Positions 1 through 7,349 of a stretch of DNA of 55,391 nt are shown piece after piece; the first letter of the stretch is position 1; each line of letters begins with the position of its first letter. Both the position numbers and the translations under genes were made by a program. Source of the stretch: an uncultured Erysipelotrichaceae bacterium (GTDB taxonomy: Bacteria > Bacillota_I > Bacilli_A > Erysipelotrichales > Erysipelotrichaceae); assembly GCA_944326055.1 (NCBI GenBank), contig CALVCT010000031.1:1-55391 (forward strand), written 5' to 3'. Below the pieces are notes generated by a model. The model was not told the DNA's origin and searched no databases. It saw nothing but the letters and a program-made list of their open reading frames with translations.

Positions 1-93
1 GTAGCTTTGAGCCATCTTGCCAAACGCCTTCTCAAGATCATTTATACGTTAGAGAAAAATGATCTTGATTTCGACATCGATAAGGTAAGGTAG
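1..93 (+). CDS. IS110-family-like transposase, C-terminal fragment (gene cut by window start)
   Basis: The window opens in frame with 30 codons ending in TAG at 91-93. The peptide begins VALSHLAKRLLKIIYTL and ends DFDIDKVR. A basic ALSHxAKRLLKIIYTL stretch followed by a short acidic end is the usual C-terminus of IS110/IS116/IS902-type (transposase_20) DEDD transposases. Only this tail is visible, so the catalytic residues cannot be checked. The element would end about 110 nt downstream, near 206. The ends lack obvious terminal inverted repeats, as expected for IS110. The family call rests on a short segment and is moderately sure. Confidence 0.55.
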   Translation, partial: VALSHLAKRLLKIIYTLEKNDLDFDIDKVR

Positions 94-208
94 CGCCCTA
101 TCCGATATCGAAATGGCTATCTTTTAAGAAATCATGAAATACTGATTCTTTTGATAGTGGTTTTATGAATATAAGTAATTTTTAATAATTTATCCCTTGA
201 CTATTAAT
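94..208 (+). mobile_element. Presumed right end of the IS110-like element
   Basis: This 3' noncoding segment follows the transposase stop. It holds an imperfect hairpin at 117-157 (CTATC paired with GATAG outside, AAGAAATC with GATTCTT inside). Near the edge is a -35-like TTGACT at 197-202. In IS110 elements the right end often carries a -35 that meets a -10 from the left end in the circular intermediate. The boundary at about 206 is inferred, because to its right begins the SD and leader of a minus-strand T-box gene. The left end is outside the window. Confidence 0.4.
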
Positions 209-226
209 AGTTAACCTCCGAAAAAT

Positions 227-411
227 AAAAAAGATGGTCTAAGGTCGCTATTGCGAGGTACCACCTTTACTTATTACTCTTGATCTTTAACGCAGATATA
301 CGCTGAGTTCATCAGACTATAGAAGTAGCTTCTCGATGTTAGCTAGTAAGTTTACACCGACCACTTACTCTCTAGATAGTCATCACATCGATACTATTCT
401 TCTTTCCGTTC
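227..411 (-). promoter_or_regulatory. T-box riboswitch leader, alanine specifier (probably the alaS leader)
   Basis: Read on the minus strand, the leader has a long Stem I (7-bp helix UCGAUGU/ACAUCGA above a specifier loop with AUAGUA on the 5' side and GAAGCUAC on the 3' side). GCU, an alanine codon, follows GAA at about 334-336. The antiterminator core GGUGGUACC is at 257-265. A terminator forms when GGUGGU pairs with ACCAUC (about 233-238), followed by six U at 227-232. An SD (GGAGG, 215-219) follows. The next gene in related genomes after recD2 is usually alaS, but here the start position reads ATT and runs into the IS110-like end. Alanine rather than leucine (CUA, one base later) is inferred from context. 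Confidence 0.8.
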
Positions 412-417
412 GGCGAT

Positions 418-447
418 ATTATAGCGCATCATCTATCAAATCGTAAA
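418..447 (-). promoter_or_regulatory. Promoter of the alanine T-box leader
   Basis: On the minus strand a TTTACG -35 (442-447) and a perfect TATAAT -10 (418-423) are separated by 18 bp. The -10 overlaps the stop codon of recD2, so the leader has its own promoter inside the end of the upstream gene. Confidence 0.65.
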
Positions 448-2542
448 GACGTTTTATGAGCGTCGTCTTGCGTCTTGGCATCTTTTTCTTCAAACCTTTT
501 TTTAAAGTCTGCATATCCCCTAAAATAACAAGACGATCGCTTGAGCGCGATAGAGCAGTATAGATGAGTCTTCTATTGAGCATATGCAAGTGATTCTTAG
601 AGAATGCAAAGAAAACCACTGGATATTCACTGCCCTGCGCTTTGTGGACTGATATACAATATGCTAAGGCAATATTAGCAAGCGTCTCTTTATAATAGTC
701 GATATAGATATCATCAAACCTCGCTAAGATCGTATAGCCATCTTTGTCTTTATCTATCTCGACGATCTTGCCGATATCACCATTGAAGACATCATCATCC
801 CTTTGGTTCTTCAATTGTATGATCTTATCATCGACACGGTAGATGTGGTAATTGTTTTTATATTCAAGTTCACCGGCACTTGGATTGAAGATCTCTTGCA
901 TGAGCATATTGAGCACATCGATACCAAGATCTCCTTTATACATCGGCGACAAGACTTGGATGTCATTTAGATCATAACCATCATCTATGAGATCTTTGAT
1001 CATCTCTATCATCTTTTCTTTGATGATCACTTCATCCTCATCTATAAAGATGACTTCATTACCATAGTCATCTCTGATAAGACCCTCCTTGACGTCTTGA
1101 GAGAGTTCGACGATACCACTGCCATCTCTTTGTCGATGGATCTTCTTTAGGCGCGTAAGAGGAAAGATATCGGCATCGATCAGATCGTGTAAGATATCGC
1201 CGGGTGCTACTGATGGTAATTGATCCTCATCACCGATAACACAAAGATGTTTGACGCTGATCAGAGCTGATAAAAGAGATCTAAAAAGCCATGTATCGAC
1301 CATTGAGAATTCATCGATGATAAGATAGTCGATATCAAGAGGCATCGAAGCGTCATGAGTGAAGGTATTGGTCTCTTTATCCCATTTAAGTAAAGAATGG
1401 ATCGTACTGGAATCTACATCACACAATTCTCTGATCCTTTTGGCAGCTCTACCAGTCGGAGCTACGATATGGATATTGCTTAGAGGATCGATCTTACGAA
1501 TGATATCGATGATACCCTTGATGATCGTGGTCTTCCCTGTACCTGGTCCTCCTGTGATGATCGAAAGACGATGATCAAAAAAATGCTCGATCGCTTTTTT
1601 CTGATCACTATCAAAAGAAAAACCTTGGATATGGTTCATATCATCGATCGCTTCTTGGATATCGCATTTTGTTTCTTCATTTATTGAGAAAAGATAGCGG
1701 GCGATGAAGAATTCGTCTTCATAACTCTCTTTTGTATAATAACGCTCATCTTCTTTTACGATGCTTCTTTCCGAGATCGCATTATCGATAGCAGACATGA
1801 CATCACATATCTCTTGTCTTACTTTTAATTCTTTTTCGATCGACGAGATATCTGTATAACTATCTCCACTTTTAAAAGTCAGACTTTTTATCACATCATG
1901 GATAAGTGCTGCTTCTCTTCTCACATCATCGATGGCGATGCCATTTTTAATAGCTATCGCATCACATTTCCTAAAGCTTATACCATAGATATCAAAATAT
2001 GGACGATATGGTTCCTCTTTCAGGATGGCTTTAGTATCTTCTTTATATAGAGCGACGATCTTATTGATGTCACTTACACTAACTCCATCTGTGATCAAGC
2101 TATAGAAAGTATCTTCAAAGCCTATATTCTGGCTTAACACCTCATGTAATACTTCTTTTTGTTTTTTTGAAAGATCGAGTTCATCCAATATCGTAGAGTC
2201 ATCTTTGATCTTAGTGAGTGCTTCATCTCCCAGTGCATCATAGATCTTCTGAGCTGTTACTTTGCCTATACCCTTGAAATTAGCACTAGAAAGATATGCC
2301 ACGATACCATTAGCGCTCTGTGGCAATTCCTTTTTCAAAGTTGAGACTTTGAATTGGATACCATAACGTGGATGATCGACAAAATGTCCAAAAACAGTAT
2401 ATTCTTGATCTATTGTTACATGTCCTAAAGGACCAGTCAGCGTTATACGCCCTTCATCATTATCGATGAAGTTCCACACTGCATAAGCTTCAGCTTTGAA
2501 TAAGCAATGAGTGAAATGTCCTTTAAGACTAACCTCTTCCAT
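419..2542 (-). CDS. recD2: RecD2-type ATP-dependent 5'-3' DNA helicase
   Basis: A 707-residue SF1B helicase of the RecD2/YrrC type, which unwinds DNA in repair without RecBC. Visible elements are an N-terminal OB-like region (1-70), a helix-hairpin-helix stretch around 88-100 (FKGIGKVTAQKI), Walker A GGPGTGKT at 331-338, Walker B LIIDEFSM near 407-414, motif III GDEDQLPS near 437-444, and motif VI SVHKAQGSEYP near 630. It is somewhat shorter than the Bacillus protein (about 800 residues) but has all helicase motifs. Its start overlaps the end of mnmA by 14 nt, so the two are cotranscribed. The gene order mnmA-recD2-(alaS) is common in Bacillota. Confidence 0.93.
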   Translation of the reverse strand: MEEVSLKGHFTHCLFKAEAYAVWNFIDNDEGRITLTGPLGHVTIDQEYTVFGHFVDHPRYGIQFKVSTLKKELPQSANGIVAYLSSANFKGIGKVTAQKIYDALGDEALTKIKDDSTILDELDLSKKQKEVLHEVLSQNIGFEDTFYSLITDGVSVSDINKIVALYKEDTKAILKEEPYRPYFDIYGISFRKCDAIAIKNGIAIDDVRREAALIHDVIKSLTFKSGDSYTDISSIEKELKVRQEICDVMSAIDNAISERSIVKEDERYYTKESYEDEFFIARYLFSINEETKCDIQEAIDDMNHIQGFSFDSDQKKAIEHFFDHRLSIITGGPGTGKTTIIKGIIDIIRKIDPLSNIHIVAPTGRAAKRIRELCDVDSSTIHSLLKWDKETNTFTHDASMPLDIDYLIIDEFSMVDTWLFRSLLSALISVKHLCVIGDEDQLPSVAPGDILHDLIDADIFPLTRLKKIHRQRDGSGIVELSQDVKEGLIRDDYGNEVIFIDEDEVIIKEKMIEMIKDLIDDGYDLNDIQVLSPMYKGDLGIDVLNMLMQEIFNPSAGELEYKNNYHIYRVDDKIIQLKNQRDDDVFNGDIGKIVEIDKDKDGYTILARFDDIYIDYYKETLANIALAYCISVHKAQGSEYPVVFFAFSKNHLHMLNRRLIYTALSRSSDRLVILGDMQTLKKGLKKKMPRRKTTLIKRLYDLIDDAL

Positions 2543-3683
2543 CTTCTAACCACTTCTTAAGTTTTGCATCTTTATCCTGTCCATCTTGATAGACATGATC
2601 GATGACACCGCCTCCAAGCAATATGTCACCTTGATAGAGGACAGCTTGCTGACCTAAAGTAACTGCTTTGATATGATCGTATGTCAGATAGGCTTTATCT
2701 TTATCGATGATATGTACATGGACCTTTTGGTCTTCTTGGCGATAGCGGAACTTGCAAGTGCAATCGAAACTGTCACTAGTGAGCTCTGCTATGATATTGA
2801 GACCTGTAATGACACAAGAATCAGAATAGAGCCAGTGTTCATCTTTGATACTAGCAACATAGAGTTCATTCTTCACAACATCTTTGCCAACGCAGAAATA
2901 AGGACCGCGATCGCCACCGACCGCAAAACCTTTTCGTTGACCTACAGTATAGTAGTAAACACCTTGATGGCGTCCGATAACTTCCTTAGTATCGATATCG
3001 ATGATATTTCCTTCTTTCATCGGGATATAGTTTTTTAGAAATTCTCTAAAATTCCTTTCACCAATAAAACAGATACCAGTCGAATCTTTTTTATCTTTGA
3101 TCGACAGATCTAGCTCTCGGCCTATCTTGCGTACTTCAGGCTTTGTGATGTCACCAAGAGGAAAGATCGAGTGTTCGATAGCTTTTTTTGAGATCTGTGC
3201 TAAAAAATACGACTGATCTTTATTTAGATCAAAGGCTTTAGCTAAGGCTTCTTTCCCCATATAGGTCGTCTTTTTGACATAGTGACCTGTTGCGATCATA
3301 TCGTAGCCATGATCTAAAGCGAAATTCAAAAAAGCATCGAATTTTATATATTTATTGCATAGAATGTCTGGATTTGGCGTCCTGCCTTTTCTATACTCAT
3401 CGATGAAGTTCTGAAAGACATCATCCCAGTATTCGCTTATGTAATCATGGCGCAAGAGTTTGACCCCTAAAGCATCAGCGACGCTCTTTGCATCATTATA
3501 ATCACGCTCTTGCGTACAGATATCATCATTTAAAGTGGGATTACCTAAAGTATCATTGTTCAGGGCGCTATCCCAATTGCGCATATAGCACGCATCGACT
3601 TCATAGCCCTCTTTCTTCAAAAGATATAGAGCTATTGCACTATCGATGCCGCCTGAAAGTCCAACTAAGATTCTCATGAGCAT
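2529..3683 (-). CDS. mnmA: tRNA-specific 2-thiouridylase MnmA
   Basis: Catalyses 2-thiolation of U34 in the tRNAs for Lys, Glu and Gln in the cytoplasm. The PP-loop SGGIDS is at residues 10-15. The catalytic cysteine pair is present: C109 in GRTPNPDILCN and C205 in DSTGICFIGER. The family's beta-barrel C-terminus follows (YTVGQRKGF). The length of 384 is normal, if slightly long. Two starts are possible: ATG at 3683, used here, or ATG at 3677, which overlaps the spx stop as ATGA. The 3677 start is the tighter translational-coupling arrangement, while neither has a strong SD. The sulfur donor desulfurase is not nearby. Confidence 0.95.
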   Translation of the reverse strand: MLMRILVGLSGGIDSAIALYLLKKEGYEVDACYMRNWDSALNNDTLGNPTLNDDICTQERDYNDAKSVADALGVKLLRHDYISEYWDDVFQNFIDEYRKGRTPNPDILCNKYIKFDAFLNFALDHGYDMIATGHYVKKTTYMGKEALAKAFDLNKDQSYFLAQISKKAIEHSIFPLGDITKPEVRKIGRELDLSIKDKKDSTGICFIGERNFREFLKNYIPMKEGNIIDIDTKEVIGRHQGVYYYTVGQRKGFAVGGDRGPYFCVGKDVVKNELYVASIKDEHWLYSDSCVITGLNIIAELTSDSFDCTCKFRYRQEDQKVHVHIIDKDKAYLTYDHIKAVTLGQQAVLYQGDILLGGGVIDHVYQDGQDKDAKLKKWLEDGRG

Positions 3684-4096
3684 CTAACATCGCCACAAGT
3701 ATCGTAATGTGGACATGATTTATCACAAGATGCGATCTTATCGAGATCTCTAGGTTTGAAAGCATCGATCTCTTCGGCATCATAACCGATCTGGAAGTTG
3801 TTTTCAGATAAGATGATGGGCCTTCTTAGTATCGATGGATTAGCGATAACGAAATCGACCAGTTCATCAAGAGACATCGAATCTATGTCGATATTCTCTT
3901 TTTGGATGATCTTTGAACGCTTAGAGATGATATCGTCTGTTCCATTCTCTGAGCGCGATAGTAAATATTTGACTTCTGTCTTATTGAGAAGTGTTGTGAA
4001 GATATTCTTTTCGATGTAAGGTATTTCTCTTTCTTTGAGCCAAGCTTTTACTTTACGACATGATGCACAACCTGGCGATGTATATATAACTATCAT
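3674..4096 (-). CDS. spx: Spx/ArsC-family transcriptional regulator with a cysteine-rich tail
   Basis: Spx binds the RNA polymerase alpha C-terminal domain and redirects transcription under disulfide stress. The redox switch CASC (CxxC) is at residues 10-13. The family signature LRRPIILSENNFQIGYDAEEI lies near 90-111 and is split here only by normal variation. At 140 residues it is about 9 longer than typical Spx, because of a C-terminal extension with C-x3-C-x5-C-x4-C in the last 17 residues. That tail is not part of the canonical family and may bind metal or take part in redox sensing (inference). The SD is weak (GAGG). An extended -10 lies upstream at 4118-4126. Confidence 0.9.
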   Translation of the reverse strand: MIVIYTSPGCASCRKVKAWLKEREIPYIEKNIFTTLLNKTEVKYLLSRSENGTDDIISKRSKIIQKENIDIDSMSLDELVDFVIANPSILRRPIILSENNFQIGYDAEEIDAFKPRDLDKIASCDKSCPHYDTCGDVRCS

Positions 4097-4117
4097 AATC
4101 TTATTTCCTCAGCTGTT

Positions 4118-4126
4118 ATTCTAGCA
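4118..4126 (-). promoter_or_regulatory. Extended -10 promoter of spx-mnmA-recD2
   Basis: On the minus strand the sequence is TGCTAGAAT, an extended -10 (TGn + TAGAAT), 21 nt before the spx start. No good -35 is visible. It is divergent from the trpS promoter a few bases away. Confidence 0.55.
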
Positions 4127-4137
4127 CATTTGTGATA

Positions 4138-4166
4138 TTGACACACAAAAATCATCGTTCTATAAT
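4138..4166 (+). promoter_or_regulatory. Consensus sigma-A promoter of trpS
   Basis: A perfect TTGACA (4138-4143) and a perfect TATAAT (4161-4166) are separated by exactly 17 bp. Transcription should start near 4172-4174, which is precisely where the first helix of the T-box leader begins. It is the strongest-looking promoter in the window. Confidence 0.9.
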
Positions 4167-4171
4167 CACAT

Positions 4172-4320
4172 CAGTAGTCAAAAGATTTGGTATCTTAGAG
4201 AGGTCGTGTCTGCTGTAAACGATCATATCGCTTTTGATGAATTGGTTTTTTCAAATGAGGCTCGTTTGAGCGAAGTTGGGTGGCACCACGACCTAGTTCG
4301 TCCCAATATGGTGCTTTTTT
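4172..4320 (+). promoter_or_regulatory. Compact T-box riboswitch leader of trpS (tryptophan)
   Basis: The antiterminator is textbook: UUGGG and CCCAA (4276-4280 and 4302-4306), the bulge UGGCACC (4281-4287), ACG and CGU, with CACC ready to pair with uncharged tRNA. The competing terminator pairs GCACCA (4283-4288) with UGGUGC (4309-4314), followed by six U. Upstream, Stem I appears tiny: CAGUAG (4172-4177) pairs with CUGCUG (4210-4215), and inside it AAGAU/AUCUU closes a five-base loop UUGGU containing UGG, the tryptophan codon (4188-4190). Small hairpins follow at 4220-4230 and 4260-4271. The T-box identity is sure. The apical specifier is inferred. Confidence 0.85.
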
Positions 4321-4337
4321 ATTTAGGAGGTAGAGTT

Positions 4338-5336
4338 ATGAAGAGGATGCTATCGGCAATCAAACCAACAGGCCAATTGACCTTAGGCAATTATATCGGG
4401 GCTCTAAAGAACTTTGTCAGTTACCAAAACGATCATGAGATGATCTGTTTCATCGCTAATCTGCATTGTATAACAGTCTATCAAGAGCCACAGGAGCTAA
4501 AAAAGAATCTCAAGGACGCAGTAGCATTATATCTAGCAGCAGGCTTAGATCCAAAGAAGACGACGATCTTCTTACAAACTGATGTCTTAGAGCACGCACA
4601 GCTTGGCTATATCTTAGCTTGTAATACCTATCTTGGAGAACTAAATAGGATGACGCAATTCAAAGATAAAGTCGCAAAGGGCGAGACTGGATTGACTGCC
4701 GGCCTATATACTTATCCTTGTCTCATGGCTGCTGATATCTTGCTTTATGATGCGGATCTTGTGCCTGTAGGTGACGATCAAAAGCAACACGTCGAACTGA
4801 CGCGCGATATCGCCATCCGTTTCAATAACCGTTATGGCGATGACTCCTTTGTCGTGCCTGAACCACTTGTCGCTAAAGTTGGAAAGCGCGTCATGTCTCT
4901 TAATGATCCAACAAAGAAGATGTCGAAGTCTGAGCACAATGACAAGGGTTGTATCTATCTTTTAGATGATCCAAAAGTCGCCTATAAGAAGATCATGGGT
5001 GCTGTGACTGATTCTTTAGCTAAGATCGATTATGATCCGATCAATCAGCCTGGTATCGCTAACTTGATCGAGATCGAATCAGCCCTAACAAATGAAGATA
5101 TCGAAAGTATAGTAATGCGCAATAAAGATAAGGGCTATGGTGATTTCAAGAAAGAAGTAGCTACTGTCGTTTCTGATGTGCTCATAGATCTTCAATCAAA
5201 ATACAAAGAGATCATAAGTTCTGGTATGATCGATCAGATCCTAGAGGAAGGAGCACAAAAAGCTCGAAAGATCGCTACAAAAAAGTTATCCAAGATCCAA
5301 AGAAGAGTTGGCATCGAGATCAAAAAGCGACATTAA
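4338..5336 (+). CDS. trpS: Tryptophanyl-tRNA synthetase
   Basis: Class I synthetase that charges tRNA-Trp. The HIGH-like motif is within PTGQLTLGNYIGA near residues 10-22, and the KMSKS motif is in KKMSKSEHN near 195. The length of 332 is typical. The start is ATG 4338, preceded by AGGAGG seven bases upstream and directly after the T-box terminator. An in-frame start at 4206 would translate through the T-box and is rejected. Expression should rise when tRNA-Trp is uncharged. A strong terminator follows immediately. Confidence 0.96.
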   Translation: MKRMLSAIKPTGQLTLGNYIGALKNFVSYQNDHEMICFIANLHCITVYQEPQELKKNLKDAVALYLAAGLDPKKTTIFLQTDVLEHAQLGYILACNTYLGELNRMTQFKDKVAKGETGLTAGLYTYPCLMAADILLYDADLVPVGDDQKQHVELTRDIAIRFNNRYGDDSFVVPEPLVAKVGKRVMSLNDPTKKMSKSEHNDKGCIYLLDDPKVAYKKIMGAVTDSLAKIDYDPINQPGIANLIEIESALTNEDIESIVMRNKDKGYGDFKKEVATVVSDVLIDLQSKYKEIISSGMIDQILEEGAQKARKIATKKLSKIQRRVGIEIKKRH

Positions 5337-5338
5337 TT

Positions 5339-5361
5339 AAAGGACCATCCGGTCCTTTTTT
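5339..5361. terminator. Bidirectional intrinsic terminator (trpS / aldo-keto reductase)
   Basis: AAAGGACC (5339-5346), a four-base loop, GGTCCTTT and a T run on the plus strand. The A run on the left supplies U residues for minus transcripts as well. It lies between two convergent stop codons. Confidence 0.85.
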
Positions 5362-5362
5362 G

Positions 5363-6475
5363 TTACTTATCGTACACTGATGCAGCTTGCTTTAAAAGAT
5401 CTCTGATCGGCAAGTGTTGCGGGCATGCTCTTTCACACTTTCCGCATTTGATGCAATCTGAAGCTTTCCCCCTGTTTCGTGTAGCCCATGTGTATGATAA
5501 TGAGAGATCTGCTGATGGAAACTTCATCTTATCATTCATGATATTGAAGATCTCCGGAATATCGATGTCTTTTGGGCAGCCTTCTGTACAATATTTACAA
5601 GATGTACATTCAATGAGCGGTATCTTCTTGATCGTCTCAACGATCTTTTCAGTGATCGCCTTCTCTTTAGCATCAAAAGGTCGCATATCTTTCATGATCT
5701 CAACGTTCTCTTGCACTTGTTCAAGGGCACTCATACCCGACAAGACCATAAAGACATCTTCAAGAGATGCTGCAAAGCGTAGAGCAAACGATGCAGCACT
5801 TTCTTCTCCTTCGACCTCACGTAATACAGAACTGGCTTCATCAGATAGATTAGCAAGCTTCCCTCCTTTGACAGGTTCCATGACGATCACAGGTTTATGG
5901 TACTTTTGACAAACTTCATAGCACTTCTTGCTTTGGATATCAGCACTTTCCCAATCGTAATAATTGATCTGCAATTGTACGAATTCCATCTCAGGGTTTT
6001 CTTTTAATATCTCTTCTAAAAACTCGGCTGAATCGTGAAAAGAGAAGCCTACATGACGGATATAACCTTCTTTCTTTAAAAGCAATGCTTCCTTATAGGC
6101 ATCACAATCTTTGAAATGTCCATAGTTAGACCTTGATTGCGAGTGCATGAGGTAGAAATCGAAATATTCGACACCACATAGTTCAAGTTGCTTAAAAAAC
6201 AACGGTCTGATATCTTCTTTCGTCTTGAAGTAATTACCAGATAACTTATTGGCTAAAAGAAAAGAACTGCGCTCATGTCTTGAACTAAGACATTTCTTGA
6301 TCGCTCCTTCGCTTCTTTCGCTCACATATGGATGTGCTGTGTCAAAATAATTGAACCCACTAGTAATAAATAGATCGACCATCTTGGAAAATTCCTCATA
6401 ATCGATCTCATCGCCTTTCATCGGAAGACGCATGCAGCCGAAACCGAACTTCTTCTTTACTTCATCGAATACCAT
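5363..6475 (-). CDS. Aldo/keto reductase with C-terminal double 4Fe-4S ferredoxin domain
   Basis: The N-terminal half is an NAD(P)H-dependent aldo/keto reductase barrel: GFGCMRLP at the start, FDTAHPY with the likely catalytic Asp/Tyr, LANK with the Lys, and LMHSQS with the His. The last 90 residues carry two cluster motifs, CTSCKYCTEGCPK and CIKCGKCERACPQ. This AKR-ferredoxin fusion is common in anaerobic Bacillota, and its physiological substrate is unknown. The start is ATG 6475 with AAGGAGG eight bases upstream. An in-frame TTG at 6481 sits too near the SD. It is the last gene before the trpS terminator. Confidence 0.88.
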   Translation of the reverse strand: MVFDEVKKKFGFGCMRLPMKGDEIDYEEFSKMVDLFITSGFNYFDTAHPYVSERSEGAIKKCLSSRHERSSFLLANKLSGNYFKTKEDIRPLFFKQLELCGVEYFDFYLMHSQSRSNYGHFKDCDAYKEALLLKKEGYIRHVGFSFHDSAEFLEEILKENPEMEFVQLQINYYDWESADIQSKKCYEVCQKYHKPVIVMEPVKGGKLANLSDEASSVLREVEGEESAASFALRFAASLEDVFMVLSGMSALEQVQENVEIMKDMRPFDAKEKAITEKIVETIKKIPLIECTSCKYCTEGCPKDIDIPEIFNIMNDKMKFPSADLSLSYTWATRNRGKASDCIKCGKCERACPQHLPIRDLLKQAASVYDK

Positions 6476-6488
6476 TATCAACTCCTCC

Positions 6489-7349
6489 TTAATCTATAGG
6501 TTTTTGGTAGTAATTACCAACTATTTGGACCGTCTGAGTAATATTGATGAATGCTTTAGGATCCATCTCTAAGACAGCTTTTATAACTTGTCTTTGCTGG
6601 AAGCGATTGATGACCATATATAACATCGTATATTGTTTGTGTAAATAGCCGCCTTCAGTCTTGATCTCTGTAATGCCATGCCTTGTACCTTTAAGGACAT
6701 TACTGACGACTTCATTAGGCTTTGTAGTGACGATATTTAGCGTCACCATCTTGTATCTTTCGTGTAACTTATCGATGACTTGCGTCGATACGAATTGATA
6801 GACGATCGAATATAAAGCGATCTCCCAACCAAAGATGAGACCTGCGATCGTCAAGACTATCGCATTTGCAGCCATGATATAATTCCACGCTGGTCGGTTA
6901 AAACGACTGGAAACGAAGATACTGATAAAGTCTGTACCGCCGCTAGATGCATTATTGCGCAAAGCTATACCGATACCAACACCATTGATAAGACCACCAA
7001 ATATCGCAATGAGTAAAGGATCATCTAAAGAAAAGAGTGGTGGCATGATACCGGTGAAGAAGGAAGACAAGACATATTGTAAGATCGAAAAGAGCGTAAA
7101 GTACTTCCCGATATATTTAAAAGCTAGGATCGTCGGTGGGATATTTAAAATAAAATATAAAACACCAAAAGGTATCGTTATATCAAAGTAGCGTAGACAA
7201 AGGTCGCTGATGATACGACTGATGCCTCCAAAACCCGATGGATATAAACCACCAACCTCCGCAAAAGATGTAATAGCTATCGAATAGATAAAAGCACTGA
7301 GTGTGACCCAAAAGGTCATCAACAGATCTTTTTTGATCTTAGCTGTCAT
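6489..7349 (-). CDS. YitT-family membrane protein (DUF2179 C-terminal domain)
   Basis: About 286 residues. The N-terminal two thirds are hydrophobic with around five or six membrane segments (for example FWVTLSAFIYSIAITSF and FGVLYFILNIPPTILAF). The small soluble C-terminal domain carries the hallmark GTRHGITEIKTEGGYLHKQYTMLYMVINRFQ, typical of DUF2179. Family proteins are proposed transporters or sensors without a settled function. It overlaps the end of rmuC by 11 nt. Confidence 0.85.
   Translation of the reverse strand: MTAKIKKDLLMTFWVTLSAFIYSIAITSFAEVGGLYPSGFGGISRIISDLCLRYFDITIPFGVLYFILNIPPTILAFKYIGKYFTLFSILQYVLSSFFTGIMPPLFSLDDPLLIAIFGGLINGVGIGIALRNNASSGGTDFISIFVSSRFNRPAWNYIMAANAIVLTIAGLIFGWEIALYSIVYQFVSTQVIDKLHERYKMVTLNIVTTKPNEVVSNVLKGTRHGITEIKTEGGYLHKQYTMLYMVINRFQQRQVIKAVLEMDPKAFINITQTVQIVGNYYQKPID

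Noticed and set aside
4206-4337. N-terminal extension of trpS starting at ATG/GTG 4206
   Set aside because: It translates the T-box antiterminator and terminator; ATG 4338 has an AGGAGG and gives the normal family N-terminus.
5448-5909. Plus-strand open frame of 153 codons
   Set aside because: Antisense to the aldo/keto reductase, no SD, composition of a shadow frame.
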